From Enterobacteriaceae bacterium 89 (GTDB lineage: Bacteria > Pseudomonadota > Gammaproteobacteria > Enterobacterales > Enterobacteriaceae), in contig RQJH01000001.1 in NCBI GenBank assembly GCA_014156375.1, positions 649,562 to 713,561 of the forward strand: a stretch of 64,000 bases of DNA, read 5' to 3'. The translations under genes were made by a program, and so were the position numbers. The notes under the pieces were generated by a model. It did not search any database. It was not told the DNA's origin and was given only the letters and a program-made list of their open reading frames with translations. This document shows positions 27,577-36,372 of this stretch, in pieces (position 1 is the first letter of the stretch; each line of letters opens with the position of its first letter).

Positions 27577-28563
27577 GTGGCACAACGAGATTATGTACGC
27601 CGCAGCCAACCGGCTCCTTCGCGGCGCAAAAAGGGTCCATCACGGAACTCACGGAGTAAGCAAAGTAGCTTTTCTGCTGTCTCACCAGCGATGGTCGCTA
27701 TTGCTGCGGCTGTGCTGGTCGCCTTTATCGGTGGTCTGTACTTCATCACCCATCATAAAAAAGAAGAAGCTGAGGCTCTCCAGGGTCGTCAGGTGACGGG
27801 CAATGGCCTGCCGCCGAAGCCGGAAGAGCGCTGGCGTTACATTAAAGAGCTGGAAAGCCGCCAGCCGGGCGTTCGTGCGCCGACGGAACCGTCTGCGGGC
27901 GGTGAAGTCCAGAACGCCAACCAGCTGACCGATGAACAGCGCCAGCTGCTGGCACAGATGCAGGCCGATATGCGCCAGCAGCCAACGCAACTGACGGAAG
28001 TGCCGTGGAACGAGCAGACGCCAGCACAGCGTCAGCAAACGCTGCAACGCCAGCGTCTGGCTCAGCAGGCGCAACAGCAGGTTGCGCAGCAACAGGCTCC
28101 TCAGCAGCAGTGGTCTCAGTCACAGCCGGTGCAGGCTCCACGCACGCAACCGCGCGTCACGGAACAAGCTTCCCAGCCGCGCCAGACGACACAGCAGAAG
28201 CAGCCCACTCAGCAGGCCTACCAGGATTTGTTGCAGACTCCTGCGCATACCACTGCCAGCCAGCCTAAAGCGCAGCAGGCCGCTCCGGTCACTCGCGAAA
28301 CTGAACCGCCTAAGCAGACCGCTGAGAAAAAAGATGAGCGTCGCTGGATGATCCAGTGTGGTTCCTTTAAAGGTGCTGACCAGGCCGAAACCGTTCGTGC
28401 GCAGCTGGCCTTTGAAGGTTTTGCTTCCCATATCACCACCAACAACGGCTGGAACCGCGTGGTCATTGGTCCGGTCAAAGGCAAAGAGGCGGCGGACGAC
28501 AACATCTCCCGTCTGAAAGTCGCTGGCCACGCAAACTGCATTCGTCTCTCCGTCGGGGGTTGA
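27577..28563 (+). CDS. ftsN: Cell division protein FtsN
   Basis: FtsN triggers septal peptidoglycan synthesis. It starts with GTG, as in E. coli, and has 328 residues (E. coli 319). A basic cytoplasmic tail is followed by one membrane segment (about 36-57). The essential periplasmic motif comes next, with W86, Y88 and L92 equivalent to E. coli W83, Y85 and L89. A long Q-rich linker (about 120-245) leads to the C-terminal SPOR domain (about 252-326). The Q-rich linker accounts for the extra length. The hslVU heat-shock promoter overlaps its stop codon. Confidence 0.96.
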   Translation: MAQRDYVRRSQPAPSRRKKGPSRNSRSKQSSFSAVSPAMVAIAAAVLVAFIGGLYFITHHKKEEAEALQGRQVTGNGLPPKPEERWRYIKELESRQPGVRAPTEPSAGGEVQNANQLTDEQRQLLAQMQADMRQQPTQLTEVPWNEQTPAQRQQTLQRQRLAQQAQQQVAQQQAPQQQWSQSQPVQAPRTQPRVTEQASQPRQTTQQKQPTQQAYQDLLQTPAHTTASQPKAQQAAPVTRETEPPKQTAEKKDERRWMIQCGSFKGADQAETVRAQLAFEGFASHITTNNGWNRVVIGPVKGKEAADDNISRLKVAGHANCIRLSVGG

Positions 28564-28587
28564 AACCCCCGAAACACCCCCCATTTA
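28559..28587 (+). promoter_or_regulatory. Sigma-32 heat-shock promoter of hslVU
   Basis: TTGAAA (28560-28565) and CCCCATTTA (28579-28587) are separated by 13 bp, a close match to the RpoH consensus. The -35 element overlaps the ftsN stop codon. Confidence 0.87.
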
Positions 28588-28599
28588 TAGATGTATTCT

Positions 28600-28620
28600 G
28601 CCCCGCACACCCTGCGGGGC
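28600..28620 (+). promoter_or_regulatory. 5' leader hairpin of hslVU mRNA
   Basis: A perfect 8-bp stem GCCCCGCA/TGCGGGGC with a 5-nt loop lies just downstream of the expected start of the heat-shock transcript. The corresponding E. coli hairpin stabilises the hslVU message. It is not followed by a T run, so it is not a terminator. Confidence 0.8.
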
Positions 28621-28650
28621 CTGTATTCTGTACACCCAGGGGGTCCGCTC

Positions 28651-29181
28651 GTGACAACAATAGTTAGTGTTCGCCGTAACGGTCATGTCGTTATCGCCGG
28701 TGATGGTCAGGCCACGCTTGGCAACACCGTCATGAAAGGCAACGTGAAAAAAGTACGCCGTTTGTATAACGACAAAGTGATCGCCGGTTTTGCGGGCGGC
28801 ACCGCGGACGCCTTCACGCTGTTTGAGCTGTTTGAGCGCAAGCTGGAAATGCATCAGGGTCACCTGGTGAAAGCGGCGGTTGAACTCGCGAAAGACTGGC
28901 GTACCGATCGTATGCTGCGCAAGCTTGAAGCTCTGCTCGCCGTGGCCGACGAAAACGCCTCGCTCATCATCACCGGGAACGGTGACGTGGTGCAGCCTGA
29001 AAATGATTTGATTGCTATCGGCTCCGGTGGCCCATACGCCCAGGCCGCAGCCCGCGCTCTGCTGGAAAACAGCGAATTAAGTGCCCGTGAAATCGCGGAG
29101 AAAGCGTTGGATATTGCAGGTGACATTTGCATCTACACCAACCACTTCCACACCATCGAAGAACTTCCTTCTAAAGCGTAA
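28651..29181 (+). CDS. hslV: ATP-dependent protease proteolytic subunit HslV
   Basis: HslV forms the proteolytic core of the HslVU protease. A GTG start at 28651 gives 176 residues as in E. coli and exposes the catalytic N-terminal threonine after removal of the initiator ([13 protein letters not shown]). A longer reading frame would bury this threonine and was rejected. hslU follows after 9 bp. Confidence 0.97.
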   Translation: MTTIVSVRRNGHVVIAGDGQATLGNTVMKGNVKKVRRLYNDKVIAGFAGGTADAFTLFELFERKLEMHQGHLVKAAVELAKDWRTDRMLRKLEALLAVADENASLIITGNGDVVQPENDLIAIGSGGPYAQAAARALLENSELSAREIAEKALDIAGDICIYTNHFHTIEELPSKA

Positions 29182-29190
29182 GGATCTCCC

Positions 29191-30525
29191 ATGTCTGAAA
29201 TGACCCCACGCGAAATTGTCAGCGAACTCGACAAACACATTATCGGCCAGGACGCCGCCAAGCGTTCTGTGGCTATCGCGCTGCGTAACCGCTGGCGCCG
29301 CATGCAGCTCGACGAAGAGCTGCGTCATGAAGTCACTCCAAAAAACATTCTGATGATCGGCCCAACCGGCGTCGGTAAAACTGAAATTGCCCGTCGTCTG
29401 GCGAAACTCGCCAACGCACCATTCATCAAGGTAGAAGCGACTAAATTCACCGAAGTGGGCTATGTCGGTAAAGAAGTTGACTCTATCATTCGCGATCTGA
29501 CCGATGCCGCCGTGAAAATGGTGCGCATGCAGTCCATCGACAAAAACCGCTACCGTGCGGAAGAGCTGGCGGAAGAGCGCATTCTCGACGTGCTGATCCC
29601 ACCTGCGAAAAATAACTGGGGCCAGTCCGAACAGCCTCAGGAACCTTCCGCTGCGCGTCAGGCATTCCGCAAAAAACTGCGTGAAGGCCAGCTGGACGAC
29701 AAAGAGATTGAAATCGATCTGGCTGCCGCGCCGATGAACGTCGAAATCATGACCCCACCGGGCATGGAAGAGATGACCAGCCAGCTGCAGTCGATGTTCC
29801 AGAACCTTGGCGGCCAGAAGCAGAAGCCACGTAAGGTAAAAATCAAAGATGCGATGAAGCTGCTGATTGAAGAAGAAGCCGCCAAACTCGTTAACCCGGA
29901 AGAGCTGAAGCAAGACGCGATTGAAGCCGTTGAGCAGCACGGGATCGTGTTTATCGACGAATTCGACAAAATCTGTAAGCGCGGCGGTAACACCTCCGGC
30001 CCGGACGTGTCCCGCGAAGGCGTTCAGCGCGACCTGCTGCCGCTGATTGAAGGCTGTACCGTTTCCACCAAGCACGGCATGGTGAAGACTGACCACATCC
30101 TGTTTATCGCTTCTGGCGCATTTCAGGTGTCCAGCCCGTCCGATCTGATCCCTGAGTTGCAGGGTCGTCTGCCTATCCGCGTTGAGCTGAAAGCGCTGAC
30201 CACCCATGATTTCGAGCGAATTCTGACCGAACCTAACGCTTCTGTAACCATTCAGTACAAAGCGCTGATGGCTACTGAAGGGGTAACGATCGACTTCACC
30301 GAAAGTGGTATTAAGCGCATTGCGGAAGCCGCCTGGCAGGTCAACGAAACCACCGAGAATATCGGTGCCCGCCGCCTGCACACGGTGCTTGAGCGCCTGA
30401 TGGAAGATATCTCCTACGACGCCAGCGATTTGCAGGGTGAATCCTTCTCCATCGACGCGGAGTATGTGAGTAAACATCTCGATGCGTTAGTGGCAGATGA
30501 AGATCTGAGCCGTTTTATCCTATAA
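29191..30525 (+). CDS. hslU: HslU ATPase subunit
   Basis: HslU is the AAA+ unfoldase partner of HslV. The 444 residues are one more than in E. coli because of a short insertion after the Walker B region ([10 protein letters not shown]). Walker A GPTGVGKT is at 57-64. Walker B reads FIDEFDK where E. coli has FIDEIDK, a conservative change next to the catalytic glutamate. The C-terminal SRFIL that inserts into HslV is intact. Confidence 0.97.
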   Translation: MSEMTPREIVSELDKHIIGQDAAKRSVAIALRNRWRRMQLDEELRHEVTPKNILMIGPTGVGKTEIARRLAKLANAPFIKVEATKFTEVGYVGKEVDSIIRDLTDAAVKMVRMQSIDKNRYRAEELAEERILDVLIPPAKNNWGQSEQPQEPSAARQAFRKKLREGQLDDKEIEIDLAAAPMNVEIMTPPGMEEMTSQLQSMFQNLGGQKQKPRKVKIKDAMKLLIEEEAAKLVNPEELKQDAIEAVEQHGIVFIDEFDKICKRGGNTSGPDVSREGVQRDLLPLIEGCTVSTKHGMVKTDHILFIASGAFQVSSPSDLIPELQGRLPIRVELKALTTHDFERILTEPNASVTIQYKALMATEGVTIDFTESGIKRIAEAAWQVNETTENIGARRLHTVLERLMEDISYDASDLQGESFSIDAEYVSKHLDALVADEDLSRFIL

Positions 30526-30554
30526 TCCCGGTAATTGCATTTTCATCACCGTTG

Positions 30555-30583
30555 ATGGGGGCTATTGTGGCCCCCATTTTTAT
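30555..30583 (+). terminator. Terminator after hslU
   Basis: The stem TGGGGGC/GCCCCCA (30556-30562 with 30570-30576) has a 7-nt loop followed by TTTTTATT. Confidence 0.85.
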
Positions 30584-30595
30584 TGGCTAAAAACT

Positions 30596-31516
30596 ATGAC
30601 TGAGATCAGCCGTACCCAGGCCTGGCTGGAAAGCCTGCGTCCGAAAACATTACCGCTGGCGTTCGCCGCCATTGTCGTTGGTACCGCACTTGCCTGGTGG
30701 CAGGGACATTTTGATCCGCTTGTGGCCTTTCTGGCGCTGATTACGGCCGGGCTGCTGCAAATTCTCTCCAATCTGGCGAACGATTATGGCGATGCCGTCA
30801 AAGGCAGCGACAAACCAGACCGCATCGGGCCGCTGCGCGGGATGCAGAAGGGCGTGATCACCAAAGAGCAGATGAAGCGCGCGCTGATCGTCACCGTGGT
30901 GCTGATTTGCCTCTCCGGGCTGGCGCTGCTGGCCGCGTCCTGGCAGACGATGGGCGATTTCATCGGCTTTATGGTGCTGGGCGGGGTGTCGATTATTGCC
31001 GCCATCACCTACACCGTCGGGACTCGTCCTTACGGCTATATCGGTCTTGGCGATGTTTCGGTGCTGATTTTCTTCGGCTGGCTCAGCGTAATGGGAAGCT
31101 GGTACCTGCAGGCGCATACTCTGGAATGGGTGACCTTCCTGCCTGCAACCGCCTGCGGCCTGCTGGCAACCGCCGTGCTGAACATCAACAACCTGCGTGA
31201 CATCAACAGCGACCGCGAGAACGGCAAGAACACGCTGGCAGTGCGCCTGGGCCCGGTTAATGCCCGCCGCTATCACACCTGCCTGCTGATGGGCTCTCTG
31301 CTGTGTCTGGCGCTGTTTAACCTGCTTGCGCTGCAAAGCCTCTGGGGCTGGCTGTTTGTTCTTGCCGCGCCGCTGCTGATCAAACAGGCTCGCTTTGTGC
31401 TGACTCATCGTGACCCGGTTGATATGCGTCCGATGCTTGAACGCACGGTCAAAGGCGCGCTGCTGACTAACCTGCTGTTTGTGGTGGGGATTGTGCTGAG
31501 CCGGTTTTTCGCTTAA
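30596..31516 (+). CDS. menA: 1,4-dihydroxy-2-naphthoate octaprenyltransferase
   Basis: MenA attaches the polyprenyl tail to dihydroxynaphthoate in menaquinone synthesis at the inner membrane. The 306 residues compare with 308 in E. coli. The UbiA-type aspartate motifs NDYGDAVKGSD (about 62-72) and NNLRDINSDRENGK are present among about eight membrane helices. No strong ribosome site precedes the ATG. It lies between hslU and rraA as in E. coli. Confidence 0.96.
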   Translation: MTEISRTQAWLESLRPKTLPLAFAAIVVGTALAWWQGHFDPLVAFLALITAGLLQILSNLANDYGDAVKGSDKPDRIGPLRGMQKGVITKEQMKRALIVTVVLICLSGLALLAASWQTMGDFIGFMVLGGVSIIAAITYTVGTRPYGYIGLGDVSVLIFFGWLSVMGSWYLQAHTLEWVTFLPATACGLLATAVLNINNLRDINSDRENGKNTLAVRLGPVNARRYHTCLLMGSLLCLALFNLLALQSLWGWLFVLAAPLLIKQARFVLTHRDPVDMRPMLERTVKGALLTNLLFVVGIVLSRFFA

Positions 31517-31608
31517 CTGACAAATATCAATTAACAATTGATGATTTTGCCAACAATGCGGTTAGCACGATATACTGAAAAAACTCGCAGCAACTGAGCG
31601 TTAAACCT

Positions 31609-32094
31609 ATGAAATACGATACATCCGAGCTTTGCGACATCTACCAGGAAGATGTCAATGTCGTTGAACCGCTGTTCTCCAACTTTGGTGGACGGTCGTC
31701 GTTTGGTGGACAAATCATCACGGTGAAATGTTTCGAGGATAACGGGTTGCTGTATGACATGCTCGAACAGAACGGCCGTGGCCGTATCCTGCTCGTGGAT
31801 GGCGGTGGCTCCGTTCGTCGCGCACTGATTGATGCCGACCTCGCAAAACTGGCCGTGCAGAACGAGTGGGAAGGCATTGTGGTGTACGGTGCGGTGCGCC
31901 AGGTCGACGATCTGGAAGAGCTCGATATCGGCATTCAGGCGATGGCCGCCATTCCGGTGGGAGCCGCAGGCGAAGGTATTGGCGAAAGCGACGTGCGCGT
32001 TAATTTCGGCGGTGTCACCTTCTTCTCAGGCGATCATCTGTATGCGGACAACACCGGCATTATTCTGTCGGAAGACCCGCTCGATATTGAGTAA
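31609..32094 (+). CDS. rraA: Ribonuclease E activity regulator RraA
   Basis: RraA binds RNase E and inhibits its processing of many mRNAs. The 161 residues match E. coli nearly identically, with the typical [11 protein letters not shown] and [10 protein letters not shown] segments. It follows menA by 92 bp. A strong terminator follows, after which synteny with E. coli breaks. Confidence 0.96.
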   Translation: MKYDTSELCDIYQEDVNVVEPLFSNFGGRSSFGGQIITVKCFEDNGLLYDMLEQNGRGRILLVDGGGSVRRALIDADLAKLAVQNEWEGIVVYGAVRQVDDLEELDIGIQAMAAIPVGAAGEGIGESDVRVNFGGVTFFSGDHLYADNTGIILSEDPLDIE

Positions 32095-32106
32095 CTCCCC
32101 GCCATG

Positions 32107-32137
32107 AAAAAAGCCTTCTCACTGAGAAGGCTTTTTT
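32107..32137. terminator. Bidirectional terminator after rraA
   Basis: The arms AAAAAAGCCTTCTC and GAGAAGGCTTTTTT enclose a 3-nt loop. It can serve rraA and the convergent DUF1993 gene. Confidence 0.9.
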
Positions 32138-32150
32138 ATTTTCGCGCGAA

Positions 32151-32654
32151 TCAGGCAATTTTACCCAGGAAATCGCGCTTGCCCAGAGGCACACCGGCCT
32201 GGCGCAGAATGCCGTAAGCCGTGGTCTCATGGAAATAGAAGTTCGGTACGGCGAACTGGAACACGTAGCTGCGGGCGGTGAAGTGCAGCTCATGTTCGCG
32301 CGCCTGCACCACAATTGGACGTTCGTCATCACCATCAAGCTTGCCATCCTGCACGCTTTTCAGGAATTTGATAGTCGCCGCAATACGCTCACGCAGCTCG
32401 GCGAAGGTTTCTTCGTTATCTTCCATCACCGGTGCTTCCACGTCGGCCAGACGGGCAATAGCACGCTTGGACATATCGCAGGCCACCTGAACCTGACGCT
32501 TCAGCGGGAACATATCTTCTGCGAGTTTAGCTTCCAGCAGCGAGGATTCCTGAACCCCCTGCTCTTTTGCCCACGCGGCGCTCTTTTCGAGGATGGCATC
32601 CAGACTCACCAGCCCGTGAATAAACTGTGCTTTGGTTTCGCTATACAGTGACAT
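32151..32654 (-). CDS. DUF1993 family protein
   Basis: This 167-residue soluble, mostly helical protein matches the DUF1993 family (start LYSETKAQFIHGLVSLDAILEKS, central DDERPIVVQAREHELHFT, C-terminal FYFHETTAYGILRQAGVPLGKRDFLG). The function is not established; the family resembles small four-helix proteins of the DinB type, which is inference. There is no signal peptide or membrane segment. It occupies the place where E. coli has zapB to sbp and has its own promoter region of about 120 bp. It may have been gained with, or exposed by, the rearrangement. Confidence 0.85.
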   Translation of the reverse strand: MSLYSETKAQFIHGLVSLDAILEKSAAWAKEQGVQESSLLEAKLAEDMFPLKRQVQVACDMSKRAIARLADVEAPVMEDNEETFAELRERIAATIKFLKSVQDGKLDGDDERPIVVQAREHELHFTARSYVFQFAVPNFYFHETTAYGILRQAGVPLGKRDFLGKIA

Positions 32655-32778
32655 TGCATTTTCCTCAATAATTACAAAACAGTAACGAAGAATTCTGGTC
32701 GAAGTACTGATTGAGAGTAGACGCAGTCATCGGCAAAGAGAAGCGCTTAATGTGCGTCTTAGGCGGGAAAATCATATA

Positions 32779-32812
32779 AAAAAACCGCAACCCCGAAGGG
32801 TTACGGTTTTAT
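32779..32812 (-). terminator. Terminator after pfkA
   Basis: On the minus strand AAAACCGTAACCC and GGGTTGCGGTTTT pair around a stable TTCG tetraloop, followed by a T run. Confidence 0.88.
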
Positions 32813-32833
32813 CGACAAAGCGGCTGTCAGCGA

Positions 32834-33796
32834 TTAGTACAGCTTTTTCGCGCATTCCAGCAGATCGGTCTTGAACGGACGCTTCATGTTCTCGATGGCA
32901 TCGACGATGTCATGATGAACCAGTTTCTCGTTCTGAATACCGACGCAGCGGCCACCGAAGCCCTGCAGCAGCAGGTCGATTGAATACGCGCCCATACGGG
33001 AGGCAAGAATACGGTCGTAAGGCACCGGAGAACCGCCGCGCTGGATGTGGCCCAGGACGGTTGCACGGGTTTCGCGCTTGGTTTCGGTTTCGATGAATTT
33101 CGCCAGTTCGTCCACGTCGCACATGTGCTCGGTGATCGCTACAATCGCGTGTTTTTTACCTTTGGCGATGCCGGCTTTGATTTCAGAGACCAGATCGTCA
33201 CGGTTGAATTCCACTTCTGGCACAACCACGAACTCACAGCCACCAGCGATAGCTGCCGCCAGGGTCAGATCGCCACAGTAACGGCCCATCACTTCAACGA
33301 TGGAGATACGCTGGTGAGAGGAAGAGGTGTCGCGCAGACGGTCAATCGCTTCCACCACAGTGCCCAGCGCGGTGAAGTAACCGATGGTGTAGTCGGTGCC
33401 TTTGATATCGTTATCGATAGTGCCCGGCAGGCCGATGCAAGGGAAGCCCATTTCGGTCAGGCGTTTTGCACCCATGTAGGAGCCGTCACCGCCGATAACT
33501 ACCAGCGCATCAAGGCCACGCTTCTTCATGTTCTCGATAGCCACTTCACGGACGTGCTCTTCACGGAATTCCGGGAAACGGGCAGAGCCCAGGAAGGTGC
33601 CGCCGCGGTTGATCATGTCAGACACGCTGTAGCGGTCGAGCTGAACCATACGGTCTTCATACAGACCGAGGTAGCCGTCATAGACGCCAAAAACTTCCAG
33701 ACCTTCCGTCAGCGCTGCACGCACAACGCCACGAATGGCTGCGTTCATGCCTGGCGCATCACCGCCGCTTGTCAACACACCGATTTTCTTAATCAT
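32834..33796 (-). CDS. pfkA: ATP-dependent 6-phosphofructokinase I
   Basis: PfkA phosphorylates fructose 6-phosphate to the 1,6-bisphosphate in glycolysis. The 320 residues match E. coli. The ATP motif GGDGS (103-107, counting Met as 1), the catalytic TIDND (126-130), the fructose 6-phosphate ligands (R163, R244, H250, R253) and the effector-site residues R22, R26 and KGKKH (212-216) are all present. It is a useful reference for the divergent paralogue at 60432-61412. Confidence 0.97.
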   Translation of the reverse strand: MIKKIGVLTSGGDAPGMNAAIRGVVRAALTEGLEVFGVYDGYLGLYEDRMVQLDRYSVSDMINRGGTFLGSARFPEFREEHVREVAIENMKKRGLDALVVIGGDGSYMGAKRLTEMGFPCIGLPGTIDNDIKGTDYTIGYFTALGTVVEAIDRLRDTSSSHQRISIVEVMGRYCGDLTLAAAIAGGCEFVVVPEVEFNRDDLVSEIKAGIAKGKKHAIVAITEHMCDVDELAKFIETETKRETRATVLGHIQRGGSPVPYDRILASRMGAYSIDLLLQGFGGRCVGIQNEKLVHHDIVDAIENMKRPFKTDLLECAKKLY

Positions 33797-33967
33797 GACT
33801 ACCTCTGAACTTAGGAATGCTAAAAATTATTCTGTTGCCCGAAGCGCCCCCACAGGGAGAGACAGACTCTATATGAGAAATAGTATAACAGGCGCTTCGT
33901 GCTGAATTGATTCAGGTCAGTCCAAACGGCGGTATTTTAGACAAAAAATGCCGATCCGACCCCATTT

Positions 33968-34882
33968 TTACAACGAATTACGAAAGTCCAAAAAGCCCTG
34001 ACGCCCCGCCGGGACCACCGAGCACGGATCCTGGTGAATAATCACGTCAGAGCCCGGAAAGCGCATCAAAATTGCCTGCTCCACCTGTTCAGCCACTAAG
34101 TGCGCCTGAACCAATGGCAGGTTGTCTTCCATTTCCAAATGAATCTGAATAAAGCGGGTCGGCCCTGACTGCCGCGTTCGAAGATCGTGCGCACCGCTGA
34201 CGCCCGGCCAGGCGCTGACGATGTTGATAATTTCCTGCCGTTCTTCATCGGGTAAAGCCCTGTCGAGCAGCGACTGGACGGCTTCGTACCCCATGCGTAA
34301 AGCACTATACAAAATATAGACACCAATCCCCAATGCAAACAACGCATCGGCGCGATGCCAGCCGTACCAGGCCAGCGCCAGGGCGATAAGAATGGCACCG
34401 TTCATCATAACATCAGACTGATAATGAAGCATATCCGCCCGCACCGCCTGGCTCTGCGTTTTGCGAACCACCCAGCGCTGGAAGGTCACCAGAATCAGGG
34501 TACTGATCAACGCAATGACGGTCACCACCATCCCGACGCCCGGCTCACGCATGGGTTCCGGTTTCACCAGATTCTGGATGCCGGTCAGAAACAGAAACAG
34601 CGCCGAGCCGGAAATAAACATACTCTGCGCCAGGGCCGCCAACGATTCTGCTTTGCCATGCCCGAATGTGTGCTCTTCATCCGCTGGCTGCAGCGAATAG
34701 CGCACCACCAAAAGGTTAGTCAGCGAGGCGGCAATATCCACCAGCGAGTCCACCAGAGCGGCCAGAATACTGACGGAACCGGTGTACCACCACGCAAAAA
34801 TCTTTATCAAAAGTAACACCGACGCCATCACCGTCGCGGCCAGCGCGGCACGGCTCACTAATCGGCCATAGGTTTGATTCAT
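33968..34882 (-). CDS. fieF: Cation-efflux pump FieF (ferrous iron/zinc)
   Basis: FieF is an inner-membrane proton-coupled exporter of Fe(II) and Zn(II). The ATG at 34882, 5 nt after AGGAG, gives 304 residues (E. coli 300). The metal site D45, D49, H153 and D157 is complete, with six membrane helices and the cytoplasmic CDF domain. The C-terminal tail ([14 protein letters not shown]) differs from that of E. coli. It lies between pfkA and cpxP as in E. coli. Confidence 0.96.
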   Translation of the reverse strand: MNQTYGRLVSRAALAATVMASVLLLIKIFAWWYTGSVSILAALVDSLVDIAASLTNLLVVRYSLQPADEEHTFGHGKAESLAALAQSMFISGSALFLFLTGIQNLVKPEPMREPGVGMVVTVIALISTLILVTFQRWVVRKTQSQAVRADMLHYQSDVMMNGAILIALALAWYGWHRADALFALGIGVYILYSALRMGYEAVQSLLDRALPDEERQEIINIVSAWPGVSGAHDLRTRQSGPTRFIQIHLEMEDNLPLVQAHLVAEQVEQAILMRFPGSDVIIHQDPCSVVPAGRQGFLDFRNSL

Positions 34883-34953
34883 AACCACTCCTGCACGTTC
34901 TACAGCGGGTAGTATAGCGGAATGTGTCTGACGTCAGTGGGCGGAAAAAAGGC

Positions 34954-35011
34954 AAAAAAAACCCCCACATCATGTGGGGGAAGACAGGGATGGTGTCTAT
35001 GGCAAGGAAAA
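34954..35011 (-). ncRNA. cpxQ: CpxQ small RNA from the cpxP 3' UTR
   Basis: Just after the cpxP stop the minus strand reads TTTTCCTTGCCATAGACACC, nearly identical to the 5' part of E. coli CpxQ including the seed. It ends in the hairpin CCCCCACAT/ATGTGGGGG (34962-34980) followed by eight T. In E. coli RNase E releases CpxQ from cpxP mRNA, and it represses envelope genes with Hfq under Cpx stress. The 5' end given here assumes cleavage at the same place. Confidence 0.9.
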
Positions 35012-35019
35012 CAGGGTTG

Positions 35020-35523
35020 TTACTGGTTACTACGGGTACTGCTGCTACTAAACAATAAAGATGTCGAGCCTTGCTGCATCCGTGCAACCTCACGCAGCTG
35101 ATCCATTCGCTGCTGGTGCTTTTCGTTTAAAACCGCTTGCTGCTCTGGTGTTAACAGGCGATACATCTGGTTGCGGACCTTAGCCATTTCGACCTGGCGG
35201 GCAACCTGCTCTTGCGCCATTTTTTCTGCCTGAGCTTTTACAGCGGTTTCATCAAATTTTTCTGCGGTGACAAGACTGTGCATTGTCTCCATTTCGCTAA
35301 CATTAACAGGAGGCTGTTGGCGTCTGGCCAGCTGCATAAGATCCCGCATCTGTTGGCGCTGATGTTCGGTTAAACTTATGCCGTCAAACATATGGCTCTG
35401 ACTGCTGCTCTGCGTCGCCCCGTCAGACGGGTGCCAGTTAACGCCGGTAACGACTTCAGCAGCCTGGCCATTCGCACTTAGCGCCAGCGTTGAGGCCATG
35501 ACGGCAGCGATAACATTGCGCAT
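35020..35523 (-). CDS. cpxP: Periplasmic Cpx repressor and chaperone CpxP
   Basis: CpxP inhibits the sensor CpxA and delivers misfolded proteins to DegP. The ATG at 35523, with GGGAG 6 nt before it, gives 167 residues (E. coli 166); the preceding GTG is less likely. A signal peptide ends near GQAAE. The two LTxxQ motifs (SLTEHQ and LLTPEQ) are intact. The gene is divergent from cpxRA across a perfect CpxR box, and its 3' UTR encodes CpxQ. Confidence 0.96.
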   Translation of the reverse strand: MRNVIAAVMASTLALSANGQAAEVVTGVNWHPSDGATQSSSQSHMFDGISLTEHQRQQMRDLMQLARRQQPPVNVSEMETMHSLVTAEKFDETAVKAQAEKMAQEQVARQVEMAKVRNQMYRLLTPEQQAVLNEKHQQRMDQLREVARMQQGSTSLLFSSSSTRSNQ

Positions 35524-35603
35524 CACTTGCTCCCAAAAACTTTTGTTTCGCGATTCAACGAGAGACAGTCTACGATTCAGGCTGCAAACATGCGTCAGGG
35601 GGT

Positions 35604-35618
35604 GTAAAACAACGTAAA
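35604..35618. promoter_or_regulatory. CpxR box between cpxP and cpxR
   Basis: GTAAAACAACGTAAA is a perfect GTAAA-N5-GTAAA CpxR site, placed to activate cpxP and the cpxRA operon. Confidence 0.87.
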
Positions 35619-35673
35619 GTCATGGATTAGCGAGCCTTGATGACGTAATTTCTGCCTCGGAGGTATTTAATCA

Positions 35674-36372
35674 ATGAATAAAATCCTGTTAGTTGATGAT
35701 GACCGGGAGCTCACCTCCCTGTTAAAGGAGCTGCTCGACATGGAAGGCTTCGATGTCCAGGTTGCCCACGATGGGGAACAGGCATTGGCGCTTTTGGATG
35801 ACAGCATCGACCTGCTTTTGCTCGACGTGATGATGCCGAAGAAAAACGGTATCGACACCCTTAAAGAGCTTCGTCAGACACACCAGACACCGGTCATCAT
35901 GTTGACCGCACGTGGCAGCGAACTGGACCGCGTTCTCGGCCTTGAGCTGGGCGCAGACGACTATCTGCCTAAACCGTTTAACGATCGCGAACTGGTTGCG
36001 CGTATTCGCGCCATTCTGCGTCGCTCGCACTGGAGCGAACAGCAGCAAACCAGCGACACCAGCTCGCCAACTTTAGAAGTGGACTCCCTGAGCCTGAATC
36101 CAGGCCGCCAGGAAGCGAGCTTCGATGGAACCACGCTGGAGCTGACCGGCACCGAGTTCACCCTGCTTTATCTGCTGGCGCAGCATCTCGGCCAGGTAGT
36201 ATCGCGTGAACATCTGAGCCAGGAAGTGCTGGGTAAACGATTAACGCCGTTTGACCGCGCTATCGACATGCACATTTCCAACCTGCGTCGGAAATTGCCG
36301 GAGCGTAAAGACGGCCACCCATGGTTTAAAACCCTGCGTGGTCGCGGCTATCTGATGGTGTCCGCTTCATGA
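35674..36372 (+). CDS. cpxR: Envelope stress response regulator CpxR
   Basis: CpxR is an OmpR-family response regulator. The 232 residues match E. coli, with phosphoacceptor D51 in LLLDVMMP and a C-terminal winged helix (about 135-230). It ends with an ATGA overlap into cpxA. It should activate cpxP and its own operon through the adjacent CpxR box. Confidence 0.97.
   Translation: MNKILLVDDDRELTSLLKELLDMEGFDVQVAHDGEQALALLDDSIDLLLLDVMMPKKNGIDTLKELRQTHQTPVIMLTARGSELDRVLGLELGADDYLPKPFNDRELVARIRAILRRSHWSEQQQTSDTSSPTLEVDSLSLNPGRQEASFDGTTLELTGTEFTLLYLLAQHLGQVVSREHLSQEVLGKRLTPFDRAIDMHISNLRRKLPERKDGHPWFKTLRGRGYLMVSAS

Noticed and set aside
28600-28620. Leader hairpin of hslVU as an ftsN terminator
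   Set aside because: There is no T run after the stem, and it lies downstream of a sigma-32 promoter exactly like the E. coli stabilising hairpin.
29077-30477. 466-residue open frame antisense to hslU
   Set aside because: It shadows the conserved hslU reading frame; composition is odd (rich in F, H and R) and no ribosome site is evident.
30650-31537. 295-residue open frame antisense to menA
   Set aside because: It shadows menA and is a low-complexity Q/R/H-rich translation without motifs.
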